NCBI RefSeq assembly: GCF_022369515.1 | Contig: NZ_CP059724.1 | Span: 3,100,001 to 3,164,000 of the forward strand | From: Paenibacillus sp. 19GGS1-52 | GTDB lineage: Bacteria > Bacillota > Bacilli > Paenibacillales > Paenibacillaceae | Length of the DNA: 64,000 nucleotides | Direction: 5' to 3' | Part shown: piece after piece, positions 25,371 through 34,359 of the stretch | Position numbering within the stretch: position 1 is the first letter of the stretch | Layout of the letters: every line of letters starts with the position of its first letter | Notes under the pieces: generated by a model | The model's input: the letters and a program-made list of their open reading frames with translations, nothing else | Told to the model about the DNA's origin: nothing | Database searches by the model: none | Made by a program: the position numbers and the translations under genes

Positions 25371-27515
25371 ATGAGGAAAATAGGTTCGTTTTTAAGAAAA
25401 CCACAGGGCTTGCTGGCCCTATCTTTAGTGTTGATCATCATTGGCAGCCTTTTTGCTAGTATGTTTAACACCTCATTTTACTCGGTGAAGGTTAAGGAAA
25501 TTACATTTAAAGCGGACCACGGGACACTCTCCGGGTTGCTCTATATGCCTAAAGGAGCAGGTGCAGATGATCCCCGACCGGTGATTATCACGACACATGG
25601 ATATCTGAATACCAAAGAAATGCAGGATGCTCCTGCGATAGAGATGTCCAGAAGAGGTTATATCGTCTTGGCATTGGATATGTATGATCACGGGGATTCC
25701 CGCTGGGACAACGACATACCCGTGAAAGATCTATTTGGTACCTTTTGGATCTATTCTCAATTTGACGCATCAAAGTACATTTTCCAACAGGATTACACCA
25801 AAAAAGATGATAGCGGTAATGCATATGTCGCTGTCAGCGGCCATTCCATGGGCGGCTTCTCCTCATTGCTGGCTATGTATATGGACGAACTAAACTCATT
25901 GCAGACTGGCCAGCGCATGATTTATACAGGAATTACAGCAGGCGCCGATTTCTCTTACTCTTCAGCAGTTGCTCCTCAGGACCAGCTTCAAGCGGCATTT
26001 GGCAGCCGTACAGTTGGGATGATTGCCGGTAAATATGATGAGTTCTTCTTCAATAAGTCTGACGGGGAGAAAAGTACTGCAGAGAAGAAAGTGCAAGGTA
26101 CAGTTACGAGTAAGGATTTCGCGTCAACCCTCTCAGGCAAGATGTTCCTCGGTCTTTCTGCGGATAAACAGGCAACTGAGAGCAAGTTCTACACTGTGCA
26201 ATCCGGCGAGTTAAGTCTCGACGATGCGGTGGTGCGTCAATCACAGACGGGTGAGCGAATCCTGTTTACACCTAACCAAACTCACCCATGGAACCACTTT
26301 TCCAAAACTACCACAGCCCATTTTATTGATTTCTACGCCCAAGCTTTTAAAGGTGTGACTTCTCCAAATCAGACAAATGTTGATCTGGGTTCAGGCCATC
26401 AAATCTGGTGGTTAAAAGAAGCTGGCAACTTTATGGCCTTAATCGGTTTCTTTCTAATCATAGTTCCACTTATCAGCTTGCTGCTGAAAGTTCCATTCTT
26501 GAAGCGCTCAGTCACCTCATCCATTGCAACCGTTAGTGCGCCATCAACTGGCAAGGGTAGAATCGTATACTGGGCAGCTATCGTATTCAGTACCTTAATC
26601 CCGGCTATTTTGTTCCCAACACTGATGGATAAACAAGTGAACGGAATGAATGTCCTCAGCATTATTGCCGTTATTTTGCTAGTTGTTTGTGTAGTGGCAG
26701 CAGCAGTTGGTTTTATTCTGGCGAATACCCAAAAGACAAACCCTGAACTCCGTTCCAAAATGAAAAATATGGGTTATGGAAGTGCGGTGCTGGCAGTAGT
26801 TGCACTACTGATGTGGCTGATCTTTAACAATGCCAACCATATTCTCTCCACAAGTTCTTTCTTTAACGAACCGACAACGAACCAGGTAGCTTATTGGGCG
26901 ATTGTTTCCGGACTAATTATTACATTCCTAACATTTGCTTTCTACTTCTTCTCGAAAAAGCAGGCAGGTACGAAATTCAGTGACTATGGAATCAATCTTA
27001 ATATAGTTACAATTATCTCCAGCTTATGTACAGCACTTGCTGCCGTGTTTTTGGGCTATCTGCTGCTGTTCACGGTACAGGCGGTATTTGGCACTGACTT
27101 CCGAATCTGGACCTTCGCCGTACGAACCTTTCAGATAGAGCATCTGATTACCGCGCTGCGGTATATGCCATTTTTCCTAATCTACTACTTTGTCAGCGTT
27201 GTGGCACTGAATGCGAATACACGAGGTCGAAAAGGAGAATATCTCCTGTCCATTATTCTGAATGTGGGCGGGCTTATCCTTTGGATGGCAGCTCAATACG
27301 GTAAGGATTTTATTACGGGTGTTGCGCTTTACCCAGGGCAAGCCTTAAATGGTATATTGCTATTCGCCTTGGTACCATGCCTCGTATTGGCGGCAATATA
27401 TGCCCGTAAGATTTTTGATAAAACCAACAATGTGTGGCTGGCCTCTTTCTTGAACACTCTATTGTTCACAATCATTACCGCAGCTAATACTGCAATGTTC
27501 TGGAATCTTATTTAA
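25371..27515 (+). CDS. Membrane-bound alpha/beta hydrolase
   Basis: The 714-residue protein begins with a membrane anchor (about 12-34). An extracellular alpha/beta-hydrolase domain follows, with VIITTHGYLNT (oxyanion strand), LDMYDHGDS and the nucleophile elbow SGHSMGGFSS (serine about 159). The histidine is probably that in TPNQTHPWNHFSK. From about residue 345 to the end come eight to ten membrane segments. I do not know a characterised member; an esterase or lipase-like role at the cell surface is an inference. The ATG at 25371 is chosen because AAAGGAG lies nine bases before it. Confidence 0.8.
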   Translation: MRKIGSFLRKPQGLLALSLVLIIIGSLFASMFNTSFYSVKVKEITFKADHGTLSGLLYMPKGAGADDPRPVIITTHGYLNTKEMQDAPAIEMSRRGYIVLALDMYDHGDSRWDNDIPVKDLFGTFWIYSQFDASKYIFQQDYTKKDDSGNAYVAVSGHSMGGFSSLLAMYMDELNSLQTGQRMIYTGITAGADFSYSSAVAPQDQLQAAFGSRTVGMIAGKYDEFFFNKSDGEKSTAEKKVQGTVTSKDFASTLSGKMFLGLSADKQATESKFYTVQSGELSLDDAVVRQSQTGERILFTPNQTHPWNHFSKTTTAHFIDFYAQAFKGVTSPNQTNVDLGSGHQIWWLKEAGNFMALIGFFLIIVPLISLLLKVPFLKRSVTSSIATVSAPSTGKGRIVYWAAIVFSTLIPAILFPTLMDKQVNGMNVLSIIAVILLVVCVVAAAVGFILANTQKTNPELRSKMKNMGYGSAVLAVVALLMWLIFNNANHILSTSSFFNEPTTNQVAYWAIVSGLIITFLTFAFYFFSKKQAGTKFSDYGINLNIVTIISSLCTALAAVFLGYLLLFTVQAVFGTDFRIWTFAVRTFQIEHLITALRYMPFFLIYYFVSVVALNANTRGRKGEYLLSIILNVGGLILWMAAQYGKDFITGVALYPGQALNGILLFALVPCLVLAAIYARKIFDKTNNVWLASFLNTLLFTIITAANTAMFWNLI

Positions 27516-27842
27516 TCTTGTGAAGTCACTAGTGAGCAACACAGATTGTCAGTGAGATAGTGAAGCACCCGCAGAGATGATCTGCGGGTTTTTGCTGTGA
27601 TAGTACAGGAAACCGATAGGCGGAACAATGGAAGTGCGATTATTCGCCTCATAGCCGAGGGGAAAACCAAGTAGGGGATCTCTGCGGAAATTATATACTG
27701 TGAGTTCGGTCTTTTTGGAACAATTTATTTTATCTAGCCGTGATTAGCGGGCATGTAAGGACAGGACATGGAATAACCTATTGTATATGGTCTACTGAAT
27801 GGCTCTTATCATTCCAGCTACTTTAGAGAGACGGGGTTGATC
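27516..27842. other. Gene-free interval with a terminator
   Basis: CCCGCAGA (27568-27575) and TCTGCGGG (27581-27588) followed by TTTTTG form a good terminator for the hydrolase gene. The remaining ~250 bases carry the presumed promoter of the glycosyltransferase operon. I see no small gene or riboswitch-like structure in it. Confidence 0.7.
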
Positions 27843-28937
27843 ATGGGTCTTTACCTGTTGTTCGTTATTGGCTGCCTTTCGGGTATCGTACTGTTTCGCA
27901 GAAAGCTCATTCCCCAGAGTGTGGAAGTGAATCCGGGCAATGAGAGGCTGTCTGTCATTATTCCGGCAAGAAATGAAGCGAAGAATCTGTCCAATATACT
28001 GGACTCTCTCCGGGCTCAAACGGTTAAGCCTTATGAAATCATTGTCGTTGACGATTGTTCAGAGGATCGAACGAAAGAAATTGCCGCAAGCTATGGGGTT
28101 ACAGTGATTGAGAACCCAGCTCTACCTGAGGGCTGGACGGGGAAAACTTGGGCGGTGTGGAACGGATTCTTGAATTCCGCGGGCGACACGATCGTTTTTC
28201 TAGATGCGGATATTCGCCTGTCTCCGCAGGCGCTGGAATCTCTACTGAAAGCAAGAGCCAAGGTTAGCGGCGTGATTTCAGTCGTTCCGTTTCACCATAC
28301 GGAGAAATTTTACGAGCGATTGGCGTTAATTCCTAATATCTTGGGTGTGTTTGCCTTCACCTCGTTGTTTGAACATAACAATCCACGTAAAGGCCTGTAC
28401 GGGTCCTGTATCGTCACTTCCAGAGTTGATTATGAAACAATCCATGGACATAGCAGCATACGCTCCGAACTACTGGATGACCTGAATTTGGGTGCTCGCT
28501 ATCGGGAGGCGGGCATCCCTGTCACCAATTTTATCGGACGCGGACTGGTCTCTTTCCGCATGTATCCGCAAGGTTTGAAGAGTGAATTACAGGGCTTTGG
28601 CAAGGGAGCGGTACTAAGCACAGCTAAATTAAGTATCTGGACGATTATGCTGATAGCACTATGGTTTCTGGGGTTAATTGCTTCGTTGAGTGCGGTTTTT
28701 CTCTGGAATACGCCATGGGCCTATCCGTTGATCTTTGGATACATGCTTTATGTGCTTCACATCTATTATTTGGTCAGAGATGTGGGTTATTTTGGGAAAG
28801 TCATGCCGTTCCTCCACATTTTATCTACGCTCTTTTTTCTGGTCGTTCTGCTTTATTCAGCGTACCAGGTCCTCTTTCTGGGGCATGTGTCGTGGAAAGG
28901 CAGGGCGATTGAAGTAGGGGGCCAAAGAGACAAATGA
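27843..28937 (+). CDS. Family 2 glycosyltransferase, CrtQ-like
   Basis: About 364 residues: an N-terminal membrane segment, a GT-A domain with SVIIPARNEAKNLSNILDSL, EIIVVDDCSEDRTKEIA, the DxD-like FLDADIRLS, and ELLDDLNLGARYREAG. Two or three C-terminal membrane helices follow. The overall pattern (IPARNE, WTGKTWAVWNG, FRMYPQG) resembles staphylococcal CrtQ, the 4,4'-diaponeurosporenoate glycosyltransferase, but no carotenoid synthesis genes are in view. The stop overlaps the start of a PlsY-like acyltransferase gene in ATGA. The ATG at 27843 after ACGGGG is preferred to the TTG at 27837. Confidence 0.85.
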   Translation: MGLYLLFVIGCLSGIVLFRRKLIPQSVEVNPGNERLSVIIPARNEAKNLSNILDSLRAQTVKPYEIIVVDDCSEDRTKEIAASYGVTVIENPALPEGWTGKTWAVWNGFLNSAGDTIVFLDADIRLSPQALESLLKARAKVSGVISVVPFHHTEKFYERLALIPNILGVFAFTSLFEHNNPRKGLYGSCIVTSRVDYETIHGHSSIRSELLDDLNLGARYREAGIPVTNFIGRGLVSFRMYPQGLKSELQGFGKGAVLSTAKLSIWTIMLIALWFLGLIASLSAVFLWNTPWAYPLIFGYMLYVLHIYYLVRDVGYFGKVMPFLHILSTLFFLVVLLYSAYQVLFLGHVSWKGRAIEVGGQRDK

Positions 28938-29548
28938 TTATAGTGCTGACTCTTGTGGAGTTTCTGTGTGGTTCTCTTATGTTCTCGTATTGGCTGGGCC
29001 GGATTGCCCGTAAAGATCTAAAGTCGGTAGGGGATGGCAACCCCGGCGCGTTCAATTTATGGAATGCTGCAGGATATAAACTGGGCCTAGCCGGAGTCCT
29101 GCTTGATTTCATGAAGGGTTATCTGCCCCTGGTCCTGTTCATCGAGAACGGGGTAGTGCAAGGATATGAGATAGTCCTTATTGCAGCAGCACCTATTGTA
29201 GGGCATGCTTTCTCGCCGTTTATGAAATTTAAAGGGGGAAAAGCAATTGCCGTCACCTTTGGTGTCTGGAGTGCCCTGACCCGATTTGAGGTATCCCTTG
29301 CTTATGCGATCATCTTGGCTATATTGCTTGCCATATCTACTATAATCAAGAAAGGCAAGCCAGTTTCGACGGAAGCCAATGCTTTTCAGGCTGTATTCGG
29401 GATGCTGCTTGTGTCAGTATATTTGTACCTCAGGAACTTCTCCATGCCGTATTTCTGCTTGTGGTTCCTAAATTTACTATTATTGAGCTATACAAATAAA
29501 AGTAAAATTGCGATTTATTTAAAAAGAAAAAACTATCATGGATCTTAA
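28934..29548 (+). CDS. PlsY-like glycerol-3-phosphate acyltransferase family protein
   Basis: The 204-residue polytopic protein has the PlsY layout with five or six membrane helices. It carries VGDGNPGAFNLWNAAGYKLG (PlsY motif S-x-NxGATN variant), GHAFSPFMKFKGGKAIAVTFG (motif 2, KGGKxxAT-like) and a late STEANAFQAVFG in the place of motif 3. True PlsY transfers acyl from acyl-phosphate to glycerol 3-phosphate. Coupling with the GT2 gene through an ATGA overlap suggests a dedicated acyl or glycolipid step rather than housekeeping phosphatidic acid synthesis. Confidence 0.85.
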   Translation: MIIVLTLVEFLCGSLMFSYWLGRIARKDLKSVGDGNPGAFNLWNAAGYKLGLAGVLLDFMKGYLPLVLFIENGVVQGYEIVLIAAAPIVGHAFSPFMKFKGGKAIAVTFGVWSALTRFEVSLAYAIILAILLAISTIIKKGKPVSTEANAFQAVFGMLLVSVYLYLRNFSMPYFCLWFLNLLLLSYTNKSKIAIYLKRKNYHGS

Positions 29549-29898
29549 CACTGTTTCTCAGCTTTTAAGCTGGATAGGTTGTTTTTTTTAGAGACTTTAC
29601 GGTCAGGAGCTGCCCCTGAGACAGGCTAATGAGATGAGTATGAAATTGTGCTCCCATAGAACTTTTCACAGTCCAGTAAAGAAAACCTTCCTACCAGTAG
29701 GGAGGTTTTTCGATATGTGAATATACGATTGTTACGCGCGCATTATACTTTTGTCTTTCCACTTGAACTTCAATCTGACGACTCTCCGGTTTTGTGATTA
29801 CCAGCCAGGTTCATTCTCCGTTCATATGTTTGTGATATGCTCTCAATTAAATGGCGAGAGTTAGTTATCAATAACACATTGAATGTTGGAGGGTTATC
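29549..29898. other. Gene-free interval with two hairpins
   Basis: CAGC-TTTTAA-GCTG soon after the stop is followed by GGATAGGTTG and eight T, forming a weak terminator. AAAACCTTCCTA (29682-29693) pairs with TAGGGAGGTTTT (29698-29709) to form a stronger one. The rest is the promoter region of the serine hydrolase gene. Confidence 0.65.
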
Positions 29899-31869
29899 AT
29901 GTCATCATCTATGAGAAGAATATTTTGCACAAAGATTTTACTGGCGTTACTGGTTGCTACAGTTGGGGCGAGTTTGTTAGGGGCTCAAACGCCCGCATCG
30001 GCAGCACTTCCCCCATCTACATTACTATCCACTAAACCGGAGGGACCAGCGGCGGGATTGGACGACCTCGCACAGCTATCAGCATTCATTGATGGAATCA
30101 TGGAAGGGCATATGGACAATTTCAAAATTCCAGGTGCGGTCATCTCAATTGTCAAGGATGGGAAAATACTGCTCTCTAAAGGTTATGGACACTCCAACGT
30201 CGAAGAAGCCACACTAGTCGACCCCGAGACCAGCCTATTTCGGATCGCTTCGGTAACGAAGCTGTTTACTTGGACGGCAGTGATGCAATTGGTCGAGCAG
30301 GGTAAAATCGATCTGGATACAGACGTCAACACCTATTTGAAAACGGTGATCATACCAAAAACCTATCCGCAGCCGATTACTATGCGTCATCTCATGACCC
30401 ATACCGCTGGCTTCGAAGAGGGGGGCGTCGGTTATCAAATTACCACGGATCCTAAGAAGCTGCCGGTTTCGATTTCTGAAACTCTTGCCAAACATATGCC
30501 AGCTCGGGTCATGCCTCCAGGCGAGATGATGTCCTATTCGAACTATGGCGCTTCGTTGGCGGGATTAATCGTCGAGGAAGTTAGCGGAATTGCGTATAAT
30601 GACTATATCCAGAAAAACATCTTCGATCCGCTCGATATGAAATATGCTACGGTTCAGGAGCCTGTTCCGGCGTCTTTAGAGCCCTATGCAGTGCTCGGAT
30701 ATGCTAGAGAGAACGGCCAATTCGCAACCAGGCCGCCTACGTTCGAAGGCGGATTTCGCCCCGCGGGATCAGGATCCGTCTCAGCGGATGATATGGCTCA
30801 TTTCATGATCGCCCATCTTCAGGACGGACGTTATGGAAACCAACAAATTCTCGAACCCAAAACGGCCCAATTAATGCATTCACCGGCTTTTGTATTTAAC
30901 AAGCATTTACCGGCAATGGACCTTGGCTTTTCCGAGCTGAACATGAACGGCCTCCGCGTTATTTCTCATGGGGGCTCCGACGAGCTATTCAATACGGAAG
31001 TTTATCTTGTACCCGATAAGCAAATCGGCATTTTCGTTTCATATAGCGGCGGAGACGGTGGAGCAGCAGCGACAGGGTTGGCGAAAGCCTTTTTCGATCG
31101 TTACTTTCCTCAGCAGGAAGTCAATCAGTCTCCTGCCTACGCCGTTCTTGAGAATTCCTTGCAAAAATACGCAGGTTCCTATCAATTCACACGCCGTAAC
31201 CACAGTGATGTAGATAAGTTTTTCAATTTCCTGGTCAAGCTTAACATTACGGTTTCCGATAACCGACTATCTATTGGAAGCGGAGCGGATCAGCAAGTTT
31301 ATGCTCCAATAGGACTAGATTTATTCCAAGAAGTCGGAGGCACCAATAAGATGGGATTCCGCACTGATGCATCGGGAAAGGTTACTTATCTGTTCCTTGA
31401 CGTGCTTAATCCCATGCCGCTTGAGCCCACGCCTCTGATCGACCAACCCAAATTCTGGCTTCCTTTGCTGGGAATATCGGCAGTTCTGTTTATTACTGTA
31501 TTGACGGGGTTTGCTTATCGCAGACGCGAAATTAATGAGATGCCCAAAGTGCAGAGGTGGGCAGTTCGGGTATCGGTGGCTACCGCTGCTTGGGCGCTAA
31601 TGACGTCGGTCGCGACATTCGTTGTCGTATTGAACATGGGACTGATTGATCGGCTTAGCCGCATTACACAATCGTTAAATCTCTACTTGTTCATGCCCAT
31701 CATACTTGTGGGATTGACCGTGGCGATACTGGCTTTAAGCGTTATGGCATGGGAAAAAAAGTATTGGACCGTGCTGAAGCGTGTGCATTACACGCTAGTG
31801 GCGCTATCGGCAGTTGTGATGAGTTTGTTTTTTTATCATTGGAATCTATTGGGATGGCATTTTGGTTGA
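29899..31869 (+). CDS. Exported beta-lactamase-fold serine hydrolase with C-terminal membrane domain
   Basis: The 656-residue protein has an N-terminal signal peptide ending near ASAA (residue 35). The beta-lactamase/class C PBP-like domain (about 55-410) shows the catalytic SxxK in FRIASVTKLFTW, the YSN motif in MSYSNYGASLAG and HGG in VISHGGSDELF. After a linker domain, four C-terminal membrane helices (from about residue 510) anchor the protein. It probably hydrolyses or transfers D-amino-acid esters or amides at the envelope; beta-lactam resistance is possible but not shown. GGAGGG precedes the ATG. The response regulator-kinase pair starts 56 bases after its stop. Confidence 0.88.
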   Translation: MSSSMRRIFCTKILLALLVATVGASLLGAQTPASAALPPSTLLSTKPEGPAAGLDDLAQLSAFIDGIMEGHMDNFKIPGAVISIVKDGKILLSKGYGHSNVEEATLVDPETSLFRIASVTKLFTWTAVMQLVEQGKIDLDTDVNTYLKTVIIPKTYPQPITMRHLMTHTAGFEEGGVGYQITTDPKKLPVSISETLAKHMPARVMPPGEMMSYSNYGASLAGLIVEEVSGIAYNDYIQKNIFDPLDMKYATVQEPVPASLEPYAVLGYARENGQFATRPPTFEGGFRPAGSGSVSADDMAHFMIAHLQDGRYGNQQILEPKTAQLMHSPAFVFNKHLPAMDLGFSELNMNGLRVISHGGSDELFNTEVYLVPDKQIGIFVSYSGGDGGAAATGLAKAFFDRYFPQQEVNQSPAYAVLENSLQKYAGSYQFTRRNHSDVDKFFNFLVKLNITVSDNRLSIGSGADQQVYAPIGLDLFQEVGGTNKMGFRTDASGKVTYLFLDVLNPMPLEPTPLIDQPKFWLPLLGISAVLFITVLTGFAYRRREINEMPKVQRWAVRVSVATAAWALMTSVATFVVVLNMGLIDRLSRITQSLNLYLFMPIILVGLTVAILALSVMAWEKKYWTVLKRVHYTLVALSAVVMSLFFYHWNLLGWHFG

Positions 31870-31925
31870 AGCAATAATCCGCCCATTCGGGAGGAACACG
31901 ATAGAGATTGGAGGAGTGTATTCTC

Positions 31926-32600
31926 ATGGCCAAAATCCTTATTGCGGATGACGATGCGCTCATTCGCGAGCTGATCACCTTGTTTTTGCGGAAAGAAGGA
32001 TTCGAGATATTGGAGGCAAAAGACGGTGCGGAAGCGCTAGCGATTGTGGAAAATTCTCAAGTGGATTTGGTTATCCTCGACATTATGATGCCCCATTTAG
32101 ACGGCTGGGAGTTGTGCAGGGAGATCAGGCGCGTAGATTCGAATATCCCTCTCTTGATGGTCACAGCCAAGGGAGAATCGGGGCATAAGGTTAAGGGATT
32201 TGAGCTTGGAACAGACGATTATTTAACGAAGCCATTCGATCCGCTCGAGCTTGTGATGAGAGTGAAAGCGTTGCTGAAACGTTATATGATTATCTCTTCA
32301 CAAACCATACAGTTAGGCGGCATCGTACTGAATCGCCGCGGCTTTCAAGTTACACGTGGAGATGAAACGCTTAATCTACCGTTAAAGGAGTTCGAGCTAC
32401 TGTTCAAGCTGGCTAGCCAGCCCGGGCAAATCTACACCCGAGAACAGTTGATCTCGCATATTTGGGGGAAAAGCTACGAAGGTGATGACCGAACCGTCGA
32501 TGTTCATATTAAGCGGTTAAGAGAAAGGTTTGCCGGCGATTCGCAACATTTTCAAATTGAAACGGCCCGTAGTCTCGGGTATAGGTTAGTGATTACATGA
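31926..32600 (+). CDS. OmpR/PhoB-family response regulator
   Basis: The 224-residue protein has a receiver domain (LIADDDALIRELITLFLRKE; phospho-accepting Asp in LVILDIMMPHLDGWE; Lys in DYLTKPFDP) and a C-terminal winged helix (LPLKEFELLFKLASQPGQIYTREQL, then DDRTVDVHIKRLRERF). The start ATG at 31926 follows GGAGGAG. The stop overlaps the kinase start in ATGA. It is a clear paralogue of the regulator at 60505 and probably controls the upstream serine hydrolase operon or envelope-stress genes. Confidence 0.92.
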   Translation: MAKILIADDDALIRELITLFLRKEGFEILEAKDGAEALAIVENSQVDLVILDIMMPHLDGWELCREIRRVDSNIPLLMVTAKGESGHKVKGFELGTDDYLTKPFDPLELVMRVKALLKRYMIISSQTIQLGGIVLNRRGFQVTRGDETLNLPLKEFELLFKLASQPGQIYTREQLISHIWGKSYEGDDRTVDVHIKRLRERFAGDSQHFQIETARSLGYRLVIT

Positions 32601-33949
32601 TCAAAACCTTATACGTTCGTACCATCTGTACGTTTCTGGTAGTCATTATCTTCAGCTTACTGTCCTCTTTCTTTATTGGGCACTTTCTATTCAAGAAAGA
32701 AATAAACCATATAGGACAGAACGACATGATTGCAGTAGGAGAGGATATTATACGTCTCTATGAACAAACAGGACCCGATGATGTGGATACGTTCTTAAAA
32801 CGCATGGTGAAGGTATCCTCCTATCCAATTCATATTTATGACACTTCCGGCAACGTAATGATCTATGGTTTAAAAAATATGAATATCGTCAAAATAGCGC
32901 CGGAAGCGGTTCGGCAGGTGCTGGCGGGACAAAATTATACTTCTCCTACTAAGGTGGAACAAACTTTCATTGGTCTTCCCTTTTCATTCGACGGGGAGCC
33001 GCATGCCATGTTTATGCAGTTTTCCCCGCAGAACGAAAATGTCCTTAATCGGATGATGCTGCTCATATTGCTGCTCGGCCTGCTGATTGGAAGCCTATGC
33101 ATTCTCATTGCGGCCCGGTATTTGGTGAGACCCATCCAAGCCTTGACGCAAGCGACCAAACGACTTGCAAAGGGCGATTTCGATATGGAGATAAAAACGA
33201 AACGCGTGGACGAAATGGGAGCCCTGACCCGTAGCTTTAATGAGATGGCGAGCGAGCTTAAGCAGTTGGAGCAGATGAGGCAGGATTTCGTTTCGAACAT
33301 CTCTCACGAAATTCAAACTCCGCTAACATCTATTTCCGGTTTTGCTCTGGCCATGAAAAACAGCAACTTGGTAGCGGAGAGCGAACGGAATTATTATCTG
33401 GATATCGTTATCGCGGAGAGCGGACGACTATCTAGGCTTAGCGACAATTTGCTGAAGCTCGCTTCTCTAGATTCGGAGCATCATCCATTCGAGGCGATTA
33501 CGTATAATCTGGACGAGCAAATCAGGCGAATAGTTGTTACTTGCGAGCCCCAATGGTCGGCCAAGGGCATTCGCATCGATTTAGAATGGGCTGATGCAGT
33601 CAAAATAACGGCAGATCGGGACCAGCTTAACCAAGTATGGATGAATTTACTCGGTAACGGCATCAAGTTTACCCCCGTGGGCGGGCATATCGAAATACGT
33701 ATTACCCACTTGGTGAATGAAATTTTCGTCGCGATAACCGATTCAGGGATTGGAATAGCGCCGGAGCAGCTCGATCATGTTTTCGAACGGTTTTACAAAA
33801 CAGACCTGTCGCGGAACCGCAACATTGGCGGTAATGGCCTAGGACTTGCCATTGCCAAGAAAATCGTGAGTCTTCATCATGGAAACATCGAAATAAAAAG
33901 TCAGGTTGGCCAAGGTACGACAGTGGTTGTTCATTTACCTATTCGATAA
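32597..33949 (+). CDS. Sensor histidine kinase (HAMP-HisKA-HATPase_c)
   Basis: This 450-residue kinase has two membrane helices (about 10-32 and 150-170) bounding an extracytoplasmic sensor domain. A HAMP domain follows (ARYLVRPIQALTQATKRLAKG), then the phospho-accepting histidine in FVSNISHEIQTPLTSISG and an ATP-binding domain (QVWMNLLGNGIKFT, DSGIGIAPEQLDHVFERFYK, GNGLGLAIAKKIV). It acts with the response regulator encoded four bases before. It is closely related along its whole length to the kinase at 61181, but the two sensor domains differ more. Confidence 0.92.
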   Translation: MIKTLYVRTICTFLVVIIFSLLSSFFIGHFLFKKEINHIGQNDMIAVGEDIIRLYEQTGPDDVDTFLKRMVKVSSYPIHIYDTSGNVMIYGLKNMNIVKIAPEAVRQVLAGQNYTSPTKVEQTFIGLPFSFDGEPHAMFMQFSPQNENVLNRMMLLILLLGLLIGSLCILIAARYLVRPIQALTQATKRLAKGDFDMEIKTKRVDEMGALTRSFNEMASELKQLEQMRQDFVSNISHEIQTPLTSISGFALAMKNSNLVAESERNYYLDIVIAESGRLSRLSDNLLKLASLDSEHHPFEAITYNLDEQIRRIVVTCEPQWSAKGIRIDLEWADAVKITADRDQLNQVWMNLLGNGIKFTPVGGHIEIRITHLVNEIFVAITDSGIGIAPEQLDHVFERFYKTDLSRNRNIGGNGLGLAIAKKIVSLHHGNIEIKSQVGQGTTVVVHLPIR

Positions 33950-34359
33950 TGGGAATTAAATATCACGTTGTGTCGGCAGTAGCAGTAGTTGGCCATCTAC
34001 CCTTACACTCTCGACAATAAGATGTCAGTTGTATATATGCTATTATCCACTGTTTCTTTTGAGTGCTCAGATAGATTCATAATTTATCGGAGCTACACAT
34101 TTAGGAAATACAGAACACTTGGCGGAATGAGATTGAAACCTGAAGAGAATAACTGTAAAAAGCCGCTAAACGCTTTTTTTGGTGTTTGGCGGTTTTTCTC
34201 GATGAAATATAATCTGTAATAGGTGTCTACCTCTTTTCACTGATATTTTCGGACTATTTTAAAACAATTCGTGCATTGCTCTCCTATAAACTTCAATTCT
34301 AAATTGCTACTATTACTAATGTAGCAAGACATTAAAGATTCAAAACAGGAGGGTTAATA
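33950..34359. other. Gene-free interval with terminator and sugar-regulon motif
   Basis: A terminator-like hairpin (AAAAAGCCGCTAAAC / GTTTGGCGGTTTTT, 34156-34197) ends the kinase operon. Near the downstream side, 34266-34288 contains AATTCGTGCATTGC followed by TCTCCTATA, a motif repeated upstream of the permease operon at 43884-43906. No gene is visible. Confidence 0.7.
34266..34288 (+). promoter_or_regulatory. Conserved motif upstream of sugar-binding protein gene
   Basis: The 23-base motif matches 43884-43906 at 20 positions (shared core AATTCG-n-GCATTGC-n-CTCCT). It lies 72 bases before the binding-protein ATG. It may be the site of the YesN-like regulator or part of the promoter. Confidence 0.55.

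Noticed and set aside
33989..34219. Plus-strand frame between the kinase and binding-protein genes
   Set aside because: It runs through a terminator hairpin and has no motif.
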